This document shows positions 7,630-8,386 of a stretch of DNA of 8,386 nt, piece after piece. Under the pieces are notes generated by a model. That model worked only from the letters and a program-made list of their open reading frames with translations. It was not told the DNA's origin and searched no databases. How positions within the stretch are numbered: position 1 is the first letter of the stretch; every line of letters starts with the position of its first letter. A program made the translations under genes and the position numbers. Origin of the DNA: Desulfobacteraceae bacterium (lineage in GTDB: Bacteria; Desulfobacterota; Desulfobacteria; Desulfobacterales; UBA11574); the NCBI GenBank assembly GCA_029857875.1, contig JAOUGB010000077.1, positions 1 through 8,386 on the forward strand, read 5' to 3'.

Positions 7630-8385
7630 TTACTTAATATATCCCCATTGGACCAGCCGCTGATATGCGTATTTGGCCTTATCTCCCTGATTGACGACTT
7701 TGATATATCGATAGTACTTATCGGCTGATTCTGAAACTCGATTCAACTTTTCTAACGACAGCCCCTGATAAAACGTAATATTCGGATTTCCGGGTAGTAT
7801 TTTTTCATAGGTTTTAAAATCTTCATAGGCTGAATCATACTGTTTTTGATTCATGTTGACAAATCCGGCAAGATAATAGGCTTGAGCCTCTTGCGGATAT
7901 ACATTTTTGGCTTTTTTGACAAACCGGTCGGCTTCCGAATACTTTTCCCGGACCATTTGGCATTTGGCCATCATGACAAGTCCGGCATAATCGTCCGGAA
8001 CCTGCTTCAATGCTTTTTCAAAATAGGTTTCGGCCTCATCATATTTTTCCCCGGCCATAGCGCGTTCACCCTTTTGCATGGCTTCGATGGCCCCTTTCAT
8101 TGCCCGAAGTTTTGCTGTGTGATCCATGTAACGTTCGCGATAAAAGGGAAGGTTTTGAGCATGTCGGTATTTTGTTTGGACGGTTTGCACGCCGGTACTG
8201 TAACGTTCATCGCTCATGGGATGCGTTGAAAACATCAGTTCTATAGCGCTGGGTTCATGTTTTGACGTGCTTCTTAGCATATCCATCAACCCCACGAACC
8301 CGTTGGGGTTATAGCCGGCTTTAACCATATATTCCAATCCCAACGCATCTGCCTGACGTTCATTGTCACGACTGTAATGCGCAAG
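7630..8385 (-). CDS. M48-family zinc metalloprotease with C-terminal TPR repeats (BepA-like), partial (N-terminus beyond right edge)
   Basis: BepA-like proteases sit in the periplasm, degrade or help assemble outer-membrane proteins such as LptD, and use TPR repeats to contact substrates and the BAM complex. The visible 251 residues begin inside the catalytic domain. SRDNERQADALGL (fragment residues 5-17) contains the third zinc ligand, E9, and FSTHPMSDER (52-61) holds H55. Their spacing, 46, nearly equals E201 to H246 in E. coli BepA, where H246 is the inhibitory His switch. Four TPR-like helical hairpins follow at about residues 100-240. The HExxH motif and signal peptide must lie beyond the right edge. 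The TTG at 8343 is not the start, because the frame continues to the edge with conserved family sequence. It is followed by the J-domain gene after 14 bases, probably as one transcript. Confidence 0.9.
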   Translation of the reverse strand, partial: LAHYSRDNERQADALGLEYMVKAGYNPNGFVGLMDMLRSTSKHEPSAIELMFSTHPMSDERYSTGVQTVQTKYRHAQNLPFYRERYMDHTAKLRAMKGAIEAMQKGERAMAGEKYDEAETYFEKALKQVPDDYAGLVMMAKCQMVREKYSEADRFVKKAKNVYPQEAQAYYLAGFVNMNQKQYDSAYEDFKTYEKILPGNPNITFYQGLSLEKLNRVSESADKYYRYIKVVNQGDKAKYAYQRLVQWGYIK

Positions 8386-8386
8386 A

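Noticed and set aside
7846..8229. A 127-codon plus-strand frame with hydrophobic content.
   Set aside because: It is antisense to the TPR and catalytic region of the M48 protease; the Phe/Gly/Leu richness is a by-product of that coding strand.
8341..8343. TTG 8343 as the start of the protease gene.
   Set aside because: The frame stays open to the window edge and encodes the conserved zinc-ligand motif NERQAD upstream of it, so the gene is truncated by the window, not started here.

Overview
This window looks like chromosomal DNA from a Gram-negative, strictly anaerobic bacterium, most plausibly a member of the Desulfobacterota (a sulfate reducer or syntroph). This placement is inferred from gene content, not proven: a single-chain ferredoxin-linked 2-oxoacid oxidoreductase, a bifunctional GlnE-type regulator of glutamine synthetase, and a BepA-like M48 protease that implies an outer membrane. 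There are no phage genes, transposases, tRNAs, rRNAs or CRISPR arrays.

Layout. Bases 1-2262 hold most of glnE on the minus strand; its C-terminal end lies beyond the left edge. It is a single uninterrupted frame aligned exactly to the window edge. Bases 2263-2714 are an AT-rich divergent intergenic region with candidate promoters in both directions and a possible short leader ORF in front of the plus-strand gene. Bases 2715-6593 hold one very large plus-strand gene, a fused 2-oxoacid (probably pyruvate):ferredoxin oxidoreductase of 1292 residues with alpha, gamma, two-cluster ferredoxin and thiamine-diphosphate domains in one chain. Bases 6594-6844 are a convergent intergenic region with a 101-bp palindromic element (6620-6720) and a GC-rich stem-loop cluster (6746-6833). 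Bases 6845-7615 (minus) encode a small protein with an N-terminal four-cysteine zinc-finger-like motif and a C-terminal J-domain. Fourteen bases upstream of it, in the same direction, ends a BepA-like M48 metalloprotease with TPR repeats (7630 to the right edge, N-terminus missing).

How the genes relate. The oxidoreductase appears to stand alone and would supply acetyl-CoA and reduced ferredoxin, or run in reverse to fix CO2 into a 2-oxoacid. GlnE ties glutamine synthetase activity to nitrogen status. The M48 protease and the J-domain protein form a two-gene unit with a proteostasis flavour: the first would act in the periplasm on outer-membrane proteins, the second would recruit an Hsp70 in the cytoplasm.

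The most interesting points are the departures of the oxidoreductase from classical PFOR (an N-terminal extension, one insertion, one deletion, with active-site spacing otherwise kept), its leader region with competing base-pairing around the ribosome binding sites, the 101-bp palindrome, and the zinc-finger/J-domain protein next to the protease.
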